Assembly (NCBI GenBank): GCA_013284265.1
Contig: JABTBR010000064.1
Location: 1 to 33,435, forward strand
Reading direction: 5' to 3'
Source: Oxalobacteraceae bacterium
Lineage (GTDB): Bacteria > Pseudomonadota > Gammaproteobacteria > Burkholderiales > Burkholderiaceae_D
Length of the DNA: 33,435 nt
Shown in pieces: positions 7,968 to 16,080 of the stretch (positions are counted from its first letter, which is position 1; each line of letters starts with the position of its first letter). The translations under genes and the position numbers were made by a program. A model generated the notes under the pieces. The model saw nothing but the letters and a program-made list of their open reading frames with translations. It had not been told where the DNA came from and searched no databases.

Positions 7968-8888
7968 ATGACACCGCTGCACATCGCCACACCTTTGCTG
8001 GAACACCGCACCCTGTCGGCCGCGCTGAACAAGCGCGTGCTGCTCAAGATGGAAAACACCCAGCCCTCCGGCTCCTTCAAACTGCGCGGCATTGGCTTGA
8101 TGTGCCAGCGCGCCGTGGCTCAGGGCGCAAGCCACCTGGTTTGCCCCTCGGGCGGCAATGCCGGCTTCGCGACCGCGGTAGCCGGCGTGGCGCTGGGCGT
8201 GCGCACCACCATCCTGGTGCCGCAGACCACCCCGCTCACGGTACGCAGGCAAATCGCCGATCTGGGCGCCACCGTCATCGTCCACGGCGAGGTCTGGGAC
8301 AGCACCAATCTGGAAGCGCGGCGCCTGGCCGACCAGGCGGGCACGATCTACATTCCGCCTTTCGACCATCCCGACATCTGGGAAGGCCACGCCACGCTGG
8401 TGGACGAGGCGCTGCGACAAAGCCGCGCCTTGGGCCTGGAAATCGATGTAGTGGTCTGTTCGGTTGGTGGCGGCGGGCTGATGTCCGGCATCCTGCAAGG
8501 GCTGCACCAGCATGGCCTGACGCGGCTGCCGCTGATCGCCGTGGAGACCGAAGGCGCGGCATCGCTGCGCGCCGCGATCGATGCCGGCGAACTGGTCACG
8601 CTGCCAGCCATCACCTCGATCGCGTCCACGCTGGGCGCCAAGCGGGTGGCTGCCGAAGCCTTCGGCTGGACCCAGCGTCACGATGTGCGCAGCGTGCTGG
8701 TAAGCGATGCACAAGCCATCGATGCCGCGCGCCGTTTTGCCAATGACCAGCGCGTACTGGTGGAACCGGCTTGCGGCGCCGCGCTGGCGGTGGCCTACGA
8801 TAATCTGCCCCAGCTGGCCGGTTTCCAATGCCCGTTGATCGTCGTTTGCGGCGGTATCGGCGTGGATCTGAAAATGCTGGCGCAATAG
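7968..8888 (+). CDS. PLP-dependent L-serine/threonine dehydratase family protein
   Basis: The protein has 306 residues from the ATG at 7968, behind CCAGGAAG (7957-7964). It is a fold-type II PLP enzyme. The Schiff-base lysine is Lys38 in QPSGSFKLRG, the phosphate-contacting loop SGGNAG is at 61-66, and the glycine-rich loop VGGGGLMSG is at about 165-173. VEPACGAALAV near the end is typical of catabolic serine dehydratases. The likely reaction is deamination of L-serine (perhaps threonine) to pyruvate (or 2-oxobutanoate) and ammonia. The short length without an ACT domain fits the eukaryote-like SDS/Cha1 subgroup rather than biosynthetic IlvA. Substrate preference cannot be read from sequence alone. 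Confidence 0.88.
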   Translation: MTPLHIATPLLEHRTLSAALNKRVLLKMENTQPSGSFKLRGIGLMCQRAVAQGASHLVCPSGGNAGFATAVAGVALGVRTTILVPQTTPLTVRRQIADLGATVIVHGEVWDSTNLEARRLADQAGTIYIPPFDHPDIWEGHATLVDEALRQSRALGLEIDVVVCSVGGGGLMSGILQGLHQHGLTRLPLIAVETEGAASLRAAIDAGELVTLPAITSIASTLGAKRVAAEAFGWTQRHDVRSVLVSDAQAIDAARRFANDQRVLVEPACGAALAVAYDNLPQLAGFQCPLIVVCGGIGVDLKMLAQ

Positions 8889-8899
8889 CACGCCAAAAC

Positions 8900-8949
8900 C
8901 CCGGAAAGATTGATAAAATAGAATCAGTTTAACAATCGGCCCTTCCGGG
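8900..8949. other. Two-part inverted repeat in the leader of the alpha/beta hydrolase gene
   Basis: CCCGGAA (8900-8906) pairs with TTCCGGG (8943-8949), and just inside it GATTG (8908-8912) pairs with CAATC (8933-8937). The AT-rich loop includes GATAAAATAG. The structure fills almost the whole 75-bp gap between the dehydratase stop and the hydrolase start. It could act as a terminator or a leader structure; no T-tract follows it. Confidence 0.45.
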
Positions 8950-8963
8950 ATCTGTGTCGCCTC

Positions 8964-9860
8964 ATGCCTTCCGTTTTGCATCGCTTTGGCGACTATCTGC
9001 TGCAAAGAGCGCTGGAAAGCGAAAGCAAAAAAGCGCGGCTCGCGCCTGCTTCGGTCCAGCTGTCCTGCGGGCATATCGAATACCTGCACAGCACCGACAA
9101 GACCCTCCCCGCGCCCGAGGCCATCCTCGTCTTGCACGGCGCGGCGGCCAACAAGACGACCTGGGTGCGCTTCGCGCGCCACTTCCACAACCGCCATCCC
9201 CTGATCATTCCCGACCTGCCCGGCCACGGCAACAGCGTGTCCGGCAACAGCCTCGATTTCGGCATTGCGGCACAGGCCGCGCGCGTCAAGGAGTTGCTGG
9301 CGCTGCTGCGGGTCAAACGCGTGCACATCATCGGCAGTTCGATGGGCGGCGCGATCGCGCTGCATCTGGCGGCGACCGAGCCGGCGCTGGTGTCCTCGCT
9401 GGTGCTGATCGATACCGCGGGCGTGGAAGCAAGGCGCAGCTGGCTGCGCGAGCACGTCGCGCAGACTGGCAGCAATCCAATGATGGAGGTGCGCGATGTG
9501 GCGGATTTCCGCACCATGCTGCGCGTGGGGATGGAACGTCCGCCGTATTTGCCGCGCTTTATCATGGCGGCGCTGGCGCGCGATTTTTTACGCAGGCGCG
9601 CCATCAACGGCAAGGTCGCGCGCGATATCGAGCGCGATATGGACCAGACCGGCCTGCTGGCCAGCGTGGCCGCGCCGTCACTGATCATCTGGGGCGCGGC
9701 AGACCGTGTGCTCCATGTGGACAATGCCGGGGTGCTGCACCAGCGCCTGTCCAACAGCCGCAAGCTGGTGCTCGAGGGCGTGGGCCACGTGCCGATGGTG
9801 GAGGCGCCGCGCAAGGTGGCGGCAGCCTGTGTGGCCTTTTATGCCGAGATTAGCCGCTAG
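8964..9860 (+). CDS. Alpha/beta-fold hydrolase (lipase/esterase-like)
   Basis: The protein has 298 residues. The oxyanion motif is LVLHGAAANK (56-64), followed by IIPDLPGHGNS (81-91). The nucleophile elbow is GSSMGG with Ser126. The acid is probably Asp247 in WGAADRVLHVDN, and His275 lies in GVGHVPMVEAP. The triad is thus complete. A helical cap sits between about 165 and 225 (PPYLPRFIMAALARDFLRRRA). No lipobox or clear signal peptide is present at the N-terminus (MPSVLHRFGDYLLQRALE), so it is probably cytoplasmic or membrane-associated. It resembles monoacylglycerol-lipase or MhpC-like hydrolases; the substrate is not predictable. A larger overlapping frame from 8954 is a shadow without these motifs. 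Confidence 0.92.
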   Translation: MPSVLHRFGDYLLQRALESESKKARLAPASVQLSCGHIEYLHSTDKTLPAPEAILVLHGAAANKTTWVRFARHFHNRHPLIIPDLPGHGNSVSGNSLDFGIAAQAARVKELLALLRVKRVHIIGSSMGGAIALHLAATEPALVSSLVLIDTAGVEARRSWLREHVAQTGSNPMMEVRDVADFRTMLRVGMERPPYLPRFIMAALARDFLRRRAINGKVARDIERDMDQTGLLASVAAPSLIIWGAADRVLHVDNAGVLHQRLSNSRKLVLEGVGHVPMVEAPRKVAAACVAFYAEISR

Positions 9861-9871
9861 GCCTTGATCGC

Positions 9872-10342
9872 TTATTTGTAGACGCCGCAGCCCAGCACGA
9901 CGTCGTCAACTTTTTCCACATAGGTGCGCTTGGCGTCGATGGTGCCGGTGACGGGATTGGGCCATTTGTAGTCGACCCAGCCCGAGCCCTTGGTGTCGGC
10001 CAGTTTGAGCACATCCTTGATCATGAACTTGCCATCGGCGTCGCGCATCTCCAGCACGTTCTTGCCCACCAGTTTCAGGTTGGCGCCGTTGGCCCGTTCG
10101 ATGCCGTCGCCGTTGGCCAGGAAAGCGAAGATGTACAGGTCGCGCTCGATGAACTGGCCCTTGGGGTTGTTAAACTCGGCGAAGGCTTTCTCCTTGCCGT
10201 TGGCACGCACATAATCGGCGGCCTTCTTGACCATCGCGATCGCCTGTTCCGGCGTGCTCTTTTCCACTGCACTGGCAGGCAGGCTCGCGCTCAGCATCAG
10301 CGTGGCGGTGGCTGCGATGATGCTCTTGACGATCATATTCAT
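9872..10342 (-). CDS. Secreted cache-domain-like protein
   Basis: The protein has 156 residues. The N-terminus (MNMIVKSIIAATATLMLSAS) followed by LPASA-VEK is a classic Sec signal peptide with cleavage near residue 26. The mature part (AIAMVKKAADYVRANGKEKA, EFNNPKGQF, DLYIFAFLANGDGIERANGA, NLKLVGKN, then GSGWVDYKWPNP) matches the pattern of stand-alone single-cache (sCache) periplasmic proteins, which sense or bind small ligands. A near-terminal Cys (LGCGVYK) has no visible partner. The start at 10342 has a good site (AAGGGAGA). The gene ends 12 bp from the hydrolase stop in convergent orientation. The 255-bp divergent gap to the SRPBCC gene shows no convincing promoter on either strand. Confidence 0.85.
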   Translation of the reverse strand: MNMIVKSIIAATATLMLSASLPASAVEKSTPEQAIAMVKKAADYVRANGKEKAFAEFNNPKGQFIERDLYIFAFLANGDGIERANGANLKLVGKNVLEMRDADGKFMIKDVLKLADTKGSGWVDYKWPNPVTGTIDAKRTYVEKVDDVVLGCGVYK

Positions 10343-10597
10343 TCAAATCTCCCTTGAGTATACAGACGGCAGGCATTCTGACGGCGCGCTGGTGGCGCGA
10401 ATGCGCATGGGCAAGCATTTCTAGCCTAGCAAAGGACAGTTCTGGAAGCAAACGAATTCCCTTCCGGCGCGATGATTTGGCCACGCATTTGCACGCCGGC
10501 GCAGCGCGTGCACACCATGGCTGGCATATGGGCAATCATATGTAGTAATGCTGCCAGAGTGCTATTTTTACAATTCCACACTTTCCCGAGGATTCGT

Positions 10598-11104
10598 ATG
10601 CACAAGGCAGCAAGCGCAGTGAAAGAAAGCATCGACCTGGCAGCACCGGCGGCCACCGTATGGGCTTGCGTGGGCAATTACCACGGCATGGCACACTGGC
10701 ATCCCTCCGTCACGCGTAGCGAGGTGCCCGGCGCAACTGAAGGAGACGGCGAAGACAACGGCGACACGCGCCTGCTGGTGCTGCGCGATGGCCGCAGCAT
10801 CCGCGAGAAGCTGCTGAAGCACAGCGACACGGAACGGCGCCTGCGCTATAGCATCGTCGACAGCCCCTTCCCCTTCGACCATTATGTGGCCGAGCTGCGC
10901 GTGCTGGAGAACGGGCCGCGCCACTGCCGCGTGACCTGGGAAGGCATGTTCACGGCGCGCATCAGTTCCACCGCGACGGCGGCCAACGATACCATCACGG
11001 CCGAAGAGATCATCGCCACGTTTTATGCGACCGGATTCTTTGGATTGAAGCAGGCGCTGGGGATCAGCTGCCACGCCAATCCGAGCAACAGCGCGGCCTG
11101 CTAG
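10598..11104 (+). CDS. SRPBCC-family (polyketide cyclase/Bet v1-like) protein
   Basis: The protein has 168 residues from the ATG at 10598, behind CGAGGA (10587-10592). It begins AVKESIDLAAPAATVWACVGNYHGMAHWHP, the usual first strand and helix of START/Bet v1-like folds. It continues with RLLVLRDGRSIREKLLKHSD, RRLRYSIVDSPFPFDHYVAELRV and CRVTWEGMF, which are the alternating strands of the SRPBCC sheet around a hydrophobic ligand cavity. These proteins bind lipidic or aromatic ligands, and many are annotated only as polyketide cyclase/dehydrase-like. No partner gene suggests a substrate. An in-frame extension upstream to 10472 lacks the fold and a ribosome site and was not used. Confidence 0.87.
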   Translation: MHKAASAVKESIDLAAPAATVWACVGNYHGMAHWHPSVTRSEVPGATEGDGEDNGDTRLLVLRDGRSIREKLLKHSDTERRLRYSIVDSPFPFDHYVAELRVLENGPRHCRVTWEGMFTARISSTATAANDTITAEEIIATFYATGFFGLKQALGISCHANPSNSAAC

Positions 11105-11147
11105 GCGGGTTGGAGGGCAATGCCGAGGTGCCGGCGGCGCCAAAATA

Positions 11148-11210
11148 AACCCAGGGCATACATCTGGGGTCTGACCCGGCGGGTCAGACCCCGGCTCTTT
11201 GCCGTGGGTT
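11148..11210 (+). repeat. 63-bp nested inverted repeat, copy 1
   Basis: Outer arms AACCCAGGGC and GCCGTGGGTT enclose an inner palindrome GGGGTCTGACCC-GGC-GGGTCAGACCCC. The right-hand linker is GGCTCTTT, which sets the orientation as plus. It lies 43 bp after the SRPBCC stop, between convergent genes. GCCGGCGG-type sequence flanks it on both sides (about 11130 and 11221). The outer stem has one mismatch in this copy. Confidence 0.9.
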
Positions 11211-11265
11211 TGGAAAAATGCCGGCGGCCCATCGGCAACAGGGCCACTACCTAAACCAATCGCCC

Positions 11266-12432
11266 CTACATCACCGCGAACGCGGCCTCGATATCGGCGA
11301 TCAGGTCGTCGACACTCTCCAGCCCCACATTGAAGCGCACCAGGATGCCTTGATCCTGCCAGTTCTTGCGCATCTGGCGAATCCGGTAAGGCACGGCCAG
11401 ACTGTTGGAACCGCCCCAGCTGTAGCCAATCTTGAACAGCTTGAGCGCGTCCACAAAACGGTCGGTCTGCTCTTCCGTATAGCGCGGATCGAACAGCACC
11501 GAGAACAGCCCGCCGGCGCCGCTAAAGTCGCGCTTCCATTCGGCGTGGCCGGGACAATCTTCAAACGCCGGATGCAGCACCCTGGCGATTTCCGGGCGCC
11601 CCTTGAGCCAGGCGGCCAGCTTGCGCGCGCCCGCGTCGTGCGCGTCGAAGCGCAGCTTCATCGTCGGCAGGCCGCGCAGCACCAGGTAGGCATCGTCGGC
11701 GCCCACGCCCATACCCAGCCGCATATGGGCCAGGCTCAGCTTGTCGTGCAGGGCCTGGTCGCGCGTGATCAAGGCCCCCATCAGCACGTCCGAGCCGCCC
11801 GACTGGTATTTGGTCAGCGCCTGCATGATGATGTCCACGCCCAGATCGAAGCCGCGCAGAGCCAGTCCGGCCGACCAGGTGTTGTCCAGCGCGACCAGCA
11901 CGCCCTTGTCATGCGCGGCGCGGCAGATGGCCGGCAGGTCCGGTACTTCCATCGACACCGAACCGGGCGCCTCGGCCCAGATCAGCCGCGTGTTCGGCTG
12001 AATCAGCGCGGCGATGCCGGCGCCGATCAGCGGATCGTAGTAGCGCGCGGTGATGCCGAAGTCGGCGCTGAGCCATCGGCCCAGTTCGCGGTTGGGGTTG
12101 TAGACGTTATCGGGCAGCAGCACATCGTCGCCGCTCTTGAGCAGCGCGAAGTCGACCATGGCGATGGCGGCCAGGCCGCTGGGCGCGAGCAGGCAGTATT
12201 TGCCGTCCTCGATTTCGGCCAGGCGCGCTTCCAACGTGAAGGTGGTGGGCGTGCCGTGCAGGCCGTAGGTATAGGCGTTCTTCTCTTTCCAGTCGCCCGA
12301 GCGCATGGCCGCCACGTTCTTGAACAGCACCGTGGAGGCGTGATGAATCGCGCTGGGGAAGGCGGCGAAACCTTCCGGGGCGGTGTAGTCGGTGTGGATT
12401 AAAGAGGTTTGAAGGGATTTTTTGGCGGTCAT
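11266..12432 (-). CDS. metC: Cystathionine beta-lyase (MetC-type PLP enzyme)
   Basis: The protein has 388 residues of the Cys/Met-metabolism PLP family. The expected reaction is L-cystathionine to homocysteine, pyruvate and ammonia, feeding methionine synthesis. YTYGLHGTPT (54-63) and APSGLAA (83-89) bind the cofactor phosphate. Asp183 in ALDNTW contacts the pyridine nitrogen, and the Schiff-base Lys208 sits in MQALTKYQSGGSDVLMG. The C-terminal domain carries SWGGSNSLAVPY, as in MetC rather than in cystathionine gamma-synthase. The ATG at 12432 gives MTAKKSLQTSLIHTDY, the normal family beginning. It lies downstream of rimO on the same strand but separated by a terminator and a repeat, so it probably has its own promoter. 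Confidence 0.92.
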   Translation of the reverse strand: MTAKKSLQTSLIHTDYTAPEGFAAFPSAIHHASTVLFKNVAAMRSGDWKEKNAYTYGLHGTPTTFTLEARLAEIEDGKYCLLAPSGLAAIAMVDFALLKSGDDVLLPDNVYNPNRELGRWLSADFGITARYYDPLIGAGIAALIQPNTRLIWAEAPGSVSMEVPDLPAICRAAHDKGVLVALDNTWSAGLALRGFDLGVDIIMQALTKYQSGGSDVLMGALITRDQALHDKLSLAHMRLGMGVGADDAYLVLRGLPTMKLRFDAHDAGARKLAAWLKGRPEIARVLHPAFEDCPGHAEWKRDFSGAGGLFSVLFDPRYTEEQTDRFVDALKLFKIGYSWGGSNSLAVPYRIRQMRKNWQDQGILVRFNVGLESVDDLIADIEAAFAVM

Positions 12433-12473
12433 GATGATTGGATATCGAATGCTTTAGGGGGAATGTCCGCCTG

Positions 12474-12536
12474 AACCCACGGCGTAACCCTGGGGTACGA
12501 CCCGACGGGTCGTACCCCGGCTCTTTGCCGTGGGTT
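12474..12536 (+). repeat. 63-bp nested inverted repeat, copy 2
   Basis: Outer arms AACCCACGGC and GCCGTGGGTT are fully complementary. The inner stem is GGGGTACGACCC-GAC-GGGTCGTACCCC, which differs from copy 1 at three positions on each arm with pairing kept. A T6 run (12535-12540) overlaps and follows its right edge, so on the plus strand it could also terminate transcription. It lies between the rimO terminator and the metC start. Confidence 0.9.
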
Positions 12537-12574
12537 TTTTGCATGCGTCGTGGCACGCAATATGCCAGGGCGTT

Positions 12575-12612
12575 AAAAAAGGCGGACCGCGATCGCTCGC
12601 TGGTCCGCCTTT
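12575..12612 (-). terminator. Intrinsic terminator of rimO
   Basis: AAAGGCGGACC (12578-12588) and GGTCCGCCTTT (12602-12612) form an 11-bp stem with a 13-nt loop. On the minus strand the right arm runs into six T residues (12580-12575). It begins 20 bp downstream of the rimO stop codon and is a textbook rho-independent terminator for leftward transcription. Confidence 0.9.
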
Positions 12613-12632
12613 CGATTATAGAGCCGAAACCC

Positions 12633-14036
12633 TTATTCCGCTTCACCCCACAGGTCATGCGCGTCGGAACCGGTGATGGTCACGTCGAAGAACTGGCCCA
12701 CGGCCAGCTTCTTGTGCGGCTCGTATGGCGGCTTGACGTAGACCACGCCGTCGATCTCGGGCGCGTCGGCGCTGGAGCGGCCCACGCCGCCGCTGGCGCT
12801 CAGTTCATCGATCAGCACGCGCACGGTCTTGCCGACCTTGGCCTTCAGGCGTTTCTTCGAAATCTCTTCCTGCAGCAGCATCACGCGGCCACGGCGCTCT
12901 TCGCGCAGCTCTTCCGGCACCGGATTGGCGATCTCGTTGGCGGTCGCACCATCGACCGGCGAGTAGGCGAAGCAGCCCAGACGGTCGATTTCGGCTTCCT
13001 TGAGGAAGTCCAGCAGGTATTCGAATTCCGCTTCGGTCTCGCCCGGGAAACCGGCGATGAAGGTCGAGCGGATGGTCAGCTCGGGATTCATCTTGCGCCA
13101 GGCCTGGATGCGGTCCAGGTTTTTCTCGCCGCTGGCCGGACGCTTCATGCGCTTGAGCACATCGGGATGCGCGTGCTGCAGCGGCACGTCCAGGTAAGGC
13201 AGGATATGGCCGCCGCTCATCATCGGAATGATCTGGTCGACGTGCGGGTAAGGATAGACGTAGTGCAGACGCACCCAGGCGCCGTAGGACTTGGCCAGCT
13301 CGCCCAGCGCTTCGGTCAGCTGGGTCATATGGGTCTTGACCGGACGGCCATTCCAGAAGCCGGAGCGGAACTTGACGTCCACGCCGTAGGCCGAGGTGTC
13401 CTGCGAGATGACCAGCAGTTCCTTGACGCCGGCCTTGAACAGGTTTTCCGCTTCCATCATCAGTTCGGCGATCGGACGCGAGACCAGGTCGCCGCGCATC
13501 GACGGGATGATGCAGAAGCTGCAGCGGTGGTTGCAGCCTTCCGAGATTTTCAGGTAGGCGTAGTGCTTGGGCGTGAGCTTGATGCCTTGCGGCGGCACCA
13601 GGTCCAGGAAAGGCGCGTGCGGTTTCGGCAGGTGCAGGTGGACCGAATCCATCACTTCGGCCAGCGCGTGCGGGCCGGTCACGGCCAGCACCTTCGGGTG
13701 CACCTTCATGATGATGTCGTCGCCGGCGGCGTCTTTTTTCGCGCCCAGGCAGCCGGTGACGATCACCTTGCCGTTTTCGGCCAGGGCTTCGCCGATGGCG
13801 TCGAGCGATTCCTGCACGGCGGCGTCGATGAAGCCGCAGGTGTTGACGATGACCAGATCGGCGCCGTCATACGATTTCGCAGTCTCGTACCCTTCGGCGC
13901 GCAGCTGGGTGAGGATCTGTTCGGAGTCGACCAGCGCTTTGGGGCAGCCGAGCGAGACAAATCCGACTTTCGGGGCTGCGCCGGTTGGCGTGGCTGCGGT
14001 GCTGGCGTCTTGGGGGAGTCTGGAGATAGAGGGCAT
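12633..14036 (-). CDS. rimO: Ribosomal protein S12 methylthiotransferase RimO
   Basis: RimO is a radical-SAM enzyme that adds a methylthio group to the conserved aspartate of ribosomal protein S12. The protein has 467 residues. The N-terminal UPF0004 domain holds the auxiliary-cluster cysteines Cys31 (SLGCPKALVDSE), Cys67 (VNTCGFI) and Cys96 (TGCLGAK). The radical-SAM motif is CNHRCSFC with Cys168, Cys172 and Cys175, followed by IIPSMRGDLVSRP. The TRAM domain occupies the C-terminus (VRVLIDELSASGGVGRSSADAPEIDG to the end). SLGCPKALVDSE distinguishes RimO from the tRNA enzyme MiaB. It is divergent from the LacI gene and has its own terminator. Confidence 0.97.
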   Translation of the reverse strand: MPSISRLPQDASTAATPTGAAPKVGFVSLGCPKALVDSEQILTQLRAEGYETAKSYDGADLVIVNTCGFIDAAVQESLDAIGEALAENGKVIVTGCLGAKKDAAGDDIIMKVHPKVLAVTGPHALAEVMDSVHLHLPKPHAPFLDLVPPQGIKLTPKHYAYLKISEGCNHRCSFCIIPSMRGDLVSRPIAELMMEAENLFKAGVKELLVISQDTSAYGVDVKFRSGFWNGRPVKTHMTQLTEALGELAKSYGAWVRLHYVYPYPHVDQIIPMMSGGHILPYLDVPLQHAHPDVLKRMKRPASGEKNLDRIQAWRKMNPELTIRSTFIAGFPGETEAEFEYLLDFLKEAEIDRLGCFAYSPVDGATANEIANPVPEELREERRGRVMLLQEEISKKRLKAKVGKTVRVLIDELSASGGVGRSSADAPEIDGVVYVKPPYEPHKKLAVGQFFDVTITGSDAHDLWGEAE

Positions 14037-14148
14037 AGTTAATTGCTAAGAAAATTCAGGCCAATCTGACATTGTACATCATTCTGCAAACCAGACTATC
14101 CATGCTAGGATGGAGCCCTGTCCAAGTTACTGATTGTAGGGAGATTAT

Positions 14149-15156
14149 TTGGCAACGCTGAAAGATGTCGCAGTGCTCGCCGGGGTCGGCATGTCGACCG
14201 CGTCGCGCGCCATTTCCGGCGCCGGCCCGGTCTCGGCCGACGCCATGAAACGGGTGCAGGCCGCCATCGAGCAGCTCAATTTCCGCCCCTCCTCGATTGG
14301 CCGCTCGCTGTCGGCCAAGTCGCTCGGCATGATAGGCGTGTTCGCCCCCTCCTTCTTCGGCGCCTACTATGGCGCTATCCTCAAACAGACCGACATCGAA
14401 TTGCGCGCCCTGCGCCGCCATGTGGTGGTGGCCACCGGTTGCGGCGACGGCACGCCGCGCGAGGAAGCGATTGAAGCGGTGAAGTTCCTGATCGGGCGCG
14501 ATTGCGACGGCATCCTGGTGCTGGGGCACGACCTGCATGACGACGACCTGGTCAATCTGCAGCGCCTGCATCCCAAGATGGCCTTCCTGAACCGCCGCAG
14601 TGCGCGCCTGGAGGAAGCCTCCTTCTGCCCCGATCACTATCGCGGCGGCGTGCTGGCGGCGCAGACCCTGCTAGCCGCCGGCCACATCAAGATCGCGGCC
14701 ATCTCCGGCCCGCACGAAACCTCGGACAATAAAACCCGGATGGAAGGCTTCTTCGACGAACTGGCCCGCCGCGGCATCGCGCGCGACACGGTGCAACTGG
14801 TGGAGTCGGACTTTTCGCGCGAGGGCGGGTTTGCTTCGGCCAGCCGGCTGATCGAGGGCGGGCGCGGTTTCACCGGCCTGTTCTGCGCCAATGATGAAAT
14901 GGCGATCGGCGCCCTGTCCTGCCTGCACCGCGCCGGCGTGCGGGTGCCGGACGATGTGTCCATTGTCGGCTATGACGATGACTATTCGGCCGCGTTCTCG
15001 GCGCCGGGACTGAGCTCGGTGCACATCCCCACCCGGCAACTGACGCAGAACGCCGTGCGCTGGCTGCTGAACCAGTGCTACGGCACCAGCTACGAGATTT
15101 GCCGCGACTTCCCCGTCACGGTCACGCTGCGCGGCTCGGTGGCGGCGCCCGCTTGA
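14149..15156 (+). CDS. LacI-family transcriptional regulator
   Basis: The protein has 335 residues, starting at a TTG (14149) behind TAGGGAG (14137-14143). The protein begins MATLKDVAVLAGVGMSTASR, the canonical LacI helix-turn-helix, with the hinge helix reading SSIGRSLSAKSLGMIG. The sugar-binding core follows: GVFAPSFFGAYYGAIL, DGILVLGHDLHDDD, the subdomain crossover near GLFCANDEMAIGALSC, and the VPDDVSIVGYDDD signature. It is expected to bind a palindromic operator and release it on sugar binding. The genes directly downstream (binding-like protein and porin) and the glucoside operon 6-10 kb away are candidate targets. Other LacI genes elsewhere in the genome could regulate the glucoside operon instead. 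Confidence 0.95.
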   Translation: MATLKDVAVLAGVGMSTASRAISGAGPVSADAMKRVQAAIEQLNFRPSSIGRSLSAKSLGMIGVFAPSFFGAYYGAILKQTDIELRALRRHVVVATGCGDGTPREEAIEAVKFLIGRDCDGILVLGHDLHDDDLVNLQRLHPKMAFLNRRSARLEEASFCPDHYRGGVLAAQTLLAAGHIKIAAISGPHETSDNKTRMEGFFDELARRGIARDTVQLVESDFSREGGFASASRLIEGGRGFTGLFCANDEMAIGALSCLHRAGVRVPDDVSIVGYDDDYSAAFSAPGLSSVHIPTRQLTQNAVRWLLNQCYGTSYEICRDFPVTVTLRGSVAAPA

Positions 15157-15163
15157 ATCGCGC

Positions 15164-15193
15164 TTGACAGCGCTTTGCGCAAGTCTTTATATT
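15164..15193 (+). promoter_or_regulatory. Promoter for the binding-protein/porin operon with a possible LacI half-operator
   Basis: A perfect -35 TTGACA (15164-15169) is followed after 18 bp by TATATT (15188-15193). AGCGCT overlaps the spacer (15169-15174) and matches the core of the glucoside operator at 25964, although the outer bases do not form a palindrome. It begins 8 bp after the LacI stop codon, so the operon can be transcribed apart from the regulator. Confidence 0.6.
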
Positions 15194-15302
15194 CAAGGTG
15201 CAGGTGTTTCAGCACGCTTTTTCCGCAGATGATTCCATCCTCCATCCTCCATGCGAAGTGAGTCAAGATGCTCTCCTTCTCCGCCGGCGATGACTTTCCC
15301 CC

Positions 15303-16073
15303 ATGAAACATCTGCGCGCCGCACTGTGTCATTTCTGCATCGGCCTGGCAACTTCGCTGGCACAGGCGGCTGACGCCGAGCAGACCACGGAATCCGCCCC
15401 TCAGCAACAATTTACGATAGGCTGGGAACAGTTGCAAAACAGCAACGGCTATGCCGACAAATACGAGCGCTATGCCCATGAGGTGTTCGATCTCTTTGCC
15501 CAGCGCAATGGCTACGCCTTCCACTACGTCCAGTTGCCGATCAATCGCCTGTTTTCCGCCTTTGTGATCGACCAGTCCCTCGATTTCAAGTACCCCGACA
15601 ATCCCGAATGGAAAAAGGAGCTGCGCAGCAAGCGCTCCTTCAGCTATAGCGCACCGCTCGCCACCCGGCTGGCCGGGGCCATGGTCTTGCCGCAGCATCA
15701 GGGCCGGCCGCTGGCCGCGATCCGCACGCTGGGCACCATCCTCGGCTTTACCCCGGTGGGATATACCGAGGCGATCGACAAGAAAGCCTTGTCGGTGGTG
15801 CGCAGCAATGGTTACGTCAGCTTGCTCGGCCACGCGATGGCCAACCACGTCGATGCCGCCTACATTAACGTCGAAACGGCCAAGGACGTACTCAAGGACC
15901 GCATGCGGGCGCCGGGGGCGCTGGTGTTCGACCCGGGGCTCCCTCATCAGTATGTAGAGCTCAGCCTGTCGACCCTGCGTCATCCGGAACTCATTACCCG
16001 CTTCAATCTGTTTTTACTGGAAGAACGTCCATCGCTGGCTAAACTGCGGCAGAAATACCACATTGAGGAGTGA
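15303..16073 (+). CDS. Periplasmic solute-binding-like protein (SBP_bac_3 type)
   Basis: The protein has 256 residues. The signal peptide MKHLRAALCHFCIGLATSLA ends near QAAD. The mature protein (FTIGWEQLQNSNGYADKYER, EVFDLFAQRNGYAFHYVQLP, then PIN-RLFSAFVIDQSLDFKYPDNPEW) resembles family 3 binding proteins without transport partners, in which a small-molecule cleft lies between two lobes. KRSFSYSAPL and GHAMANHVDAAYINVETAKD fit the second lobe. No permease or ATPase is adjacent. It is followed after 7 bp by a porin, so the pair may serve outer-membrane uptake or sensing. The ribosome site is weak (CGATGA upstream). Ligand is unknown. Confidence 0.75.
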   Translation: MKHLRAALCHFCIGLATSLAQAADAEQTTESAPQQQFTIGWEQLQNSNGYADKYERYAHEVFDLFAQRNGYAFHYVQLPINRLFSAFVIDQSLDFKYPDNPEWKKELRSKRSFSYSAPLATRLAGAMVLPQHQGRPLAAIRTLGTILGFTPVGYTEAIDKKALSVVRSNGYVSLLGHAMANHVDAAYINVETAKDVLKDRMRAPGALVFDPGLPHQYVELSLSTLRHPELITRFNLFLLEERPSLAKLRQKYHIEE

Positions 16074-16080
16074 CAACAGC

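Noticed and set aside
6247..7992. Long minus-strand frame across serB and the next gene
   Set aside because: Shadow frame from GC-rich codons; it spans gene boundaries and shows no family motif.
7953..9455. 500-codon minus-strand frame opposite the dehydratase and hydrolase
   Set aside because: Opposes two genes with complete catalytic motifs and has random-looking composition.
11148..11210. Reading the nested inverted repeats as simple transcription terminators
   Set aside because: Most copies lack a T-tract, they keep one orientation regardless of gene strand, and two of the adjacent genes already have separate intrinsic terminators.
12438..14042. 534-codon plus-strand frame opposite rimO
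   Set aside because: Runs through a terminator and the repeat and opposes a gene with all cluster cysteines; no motif.
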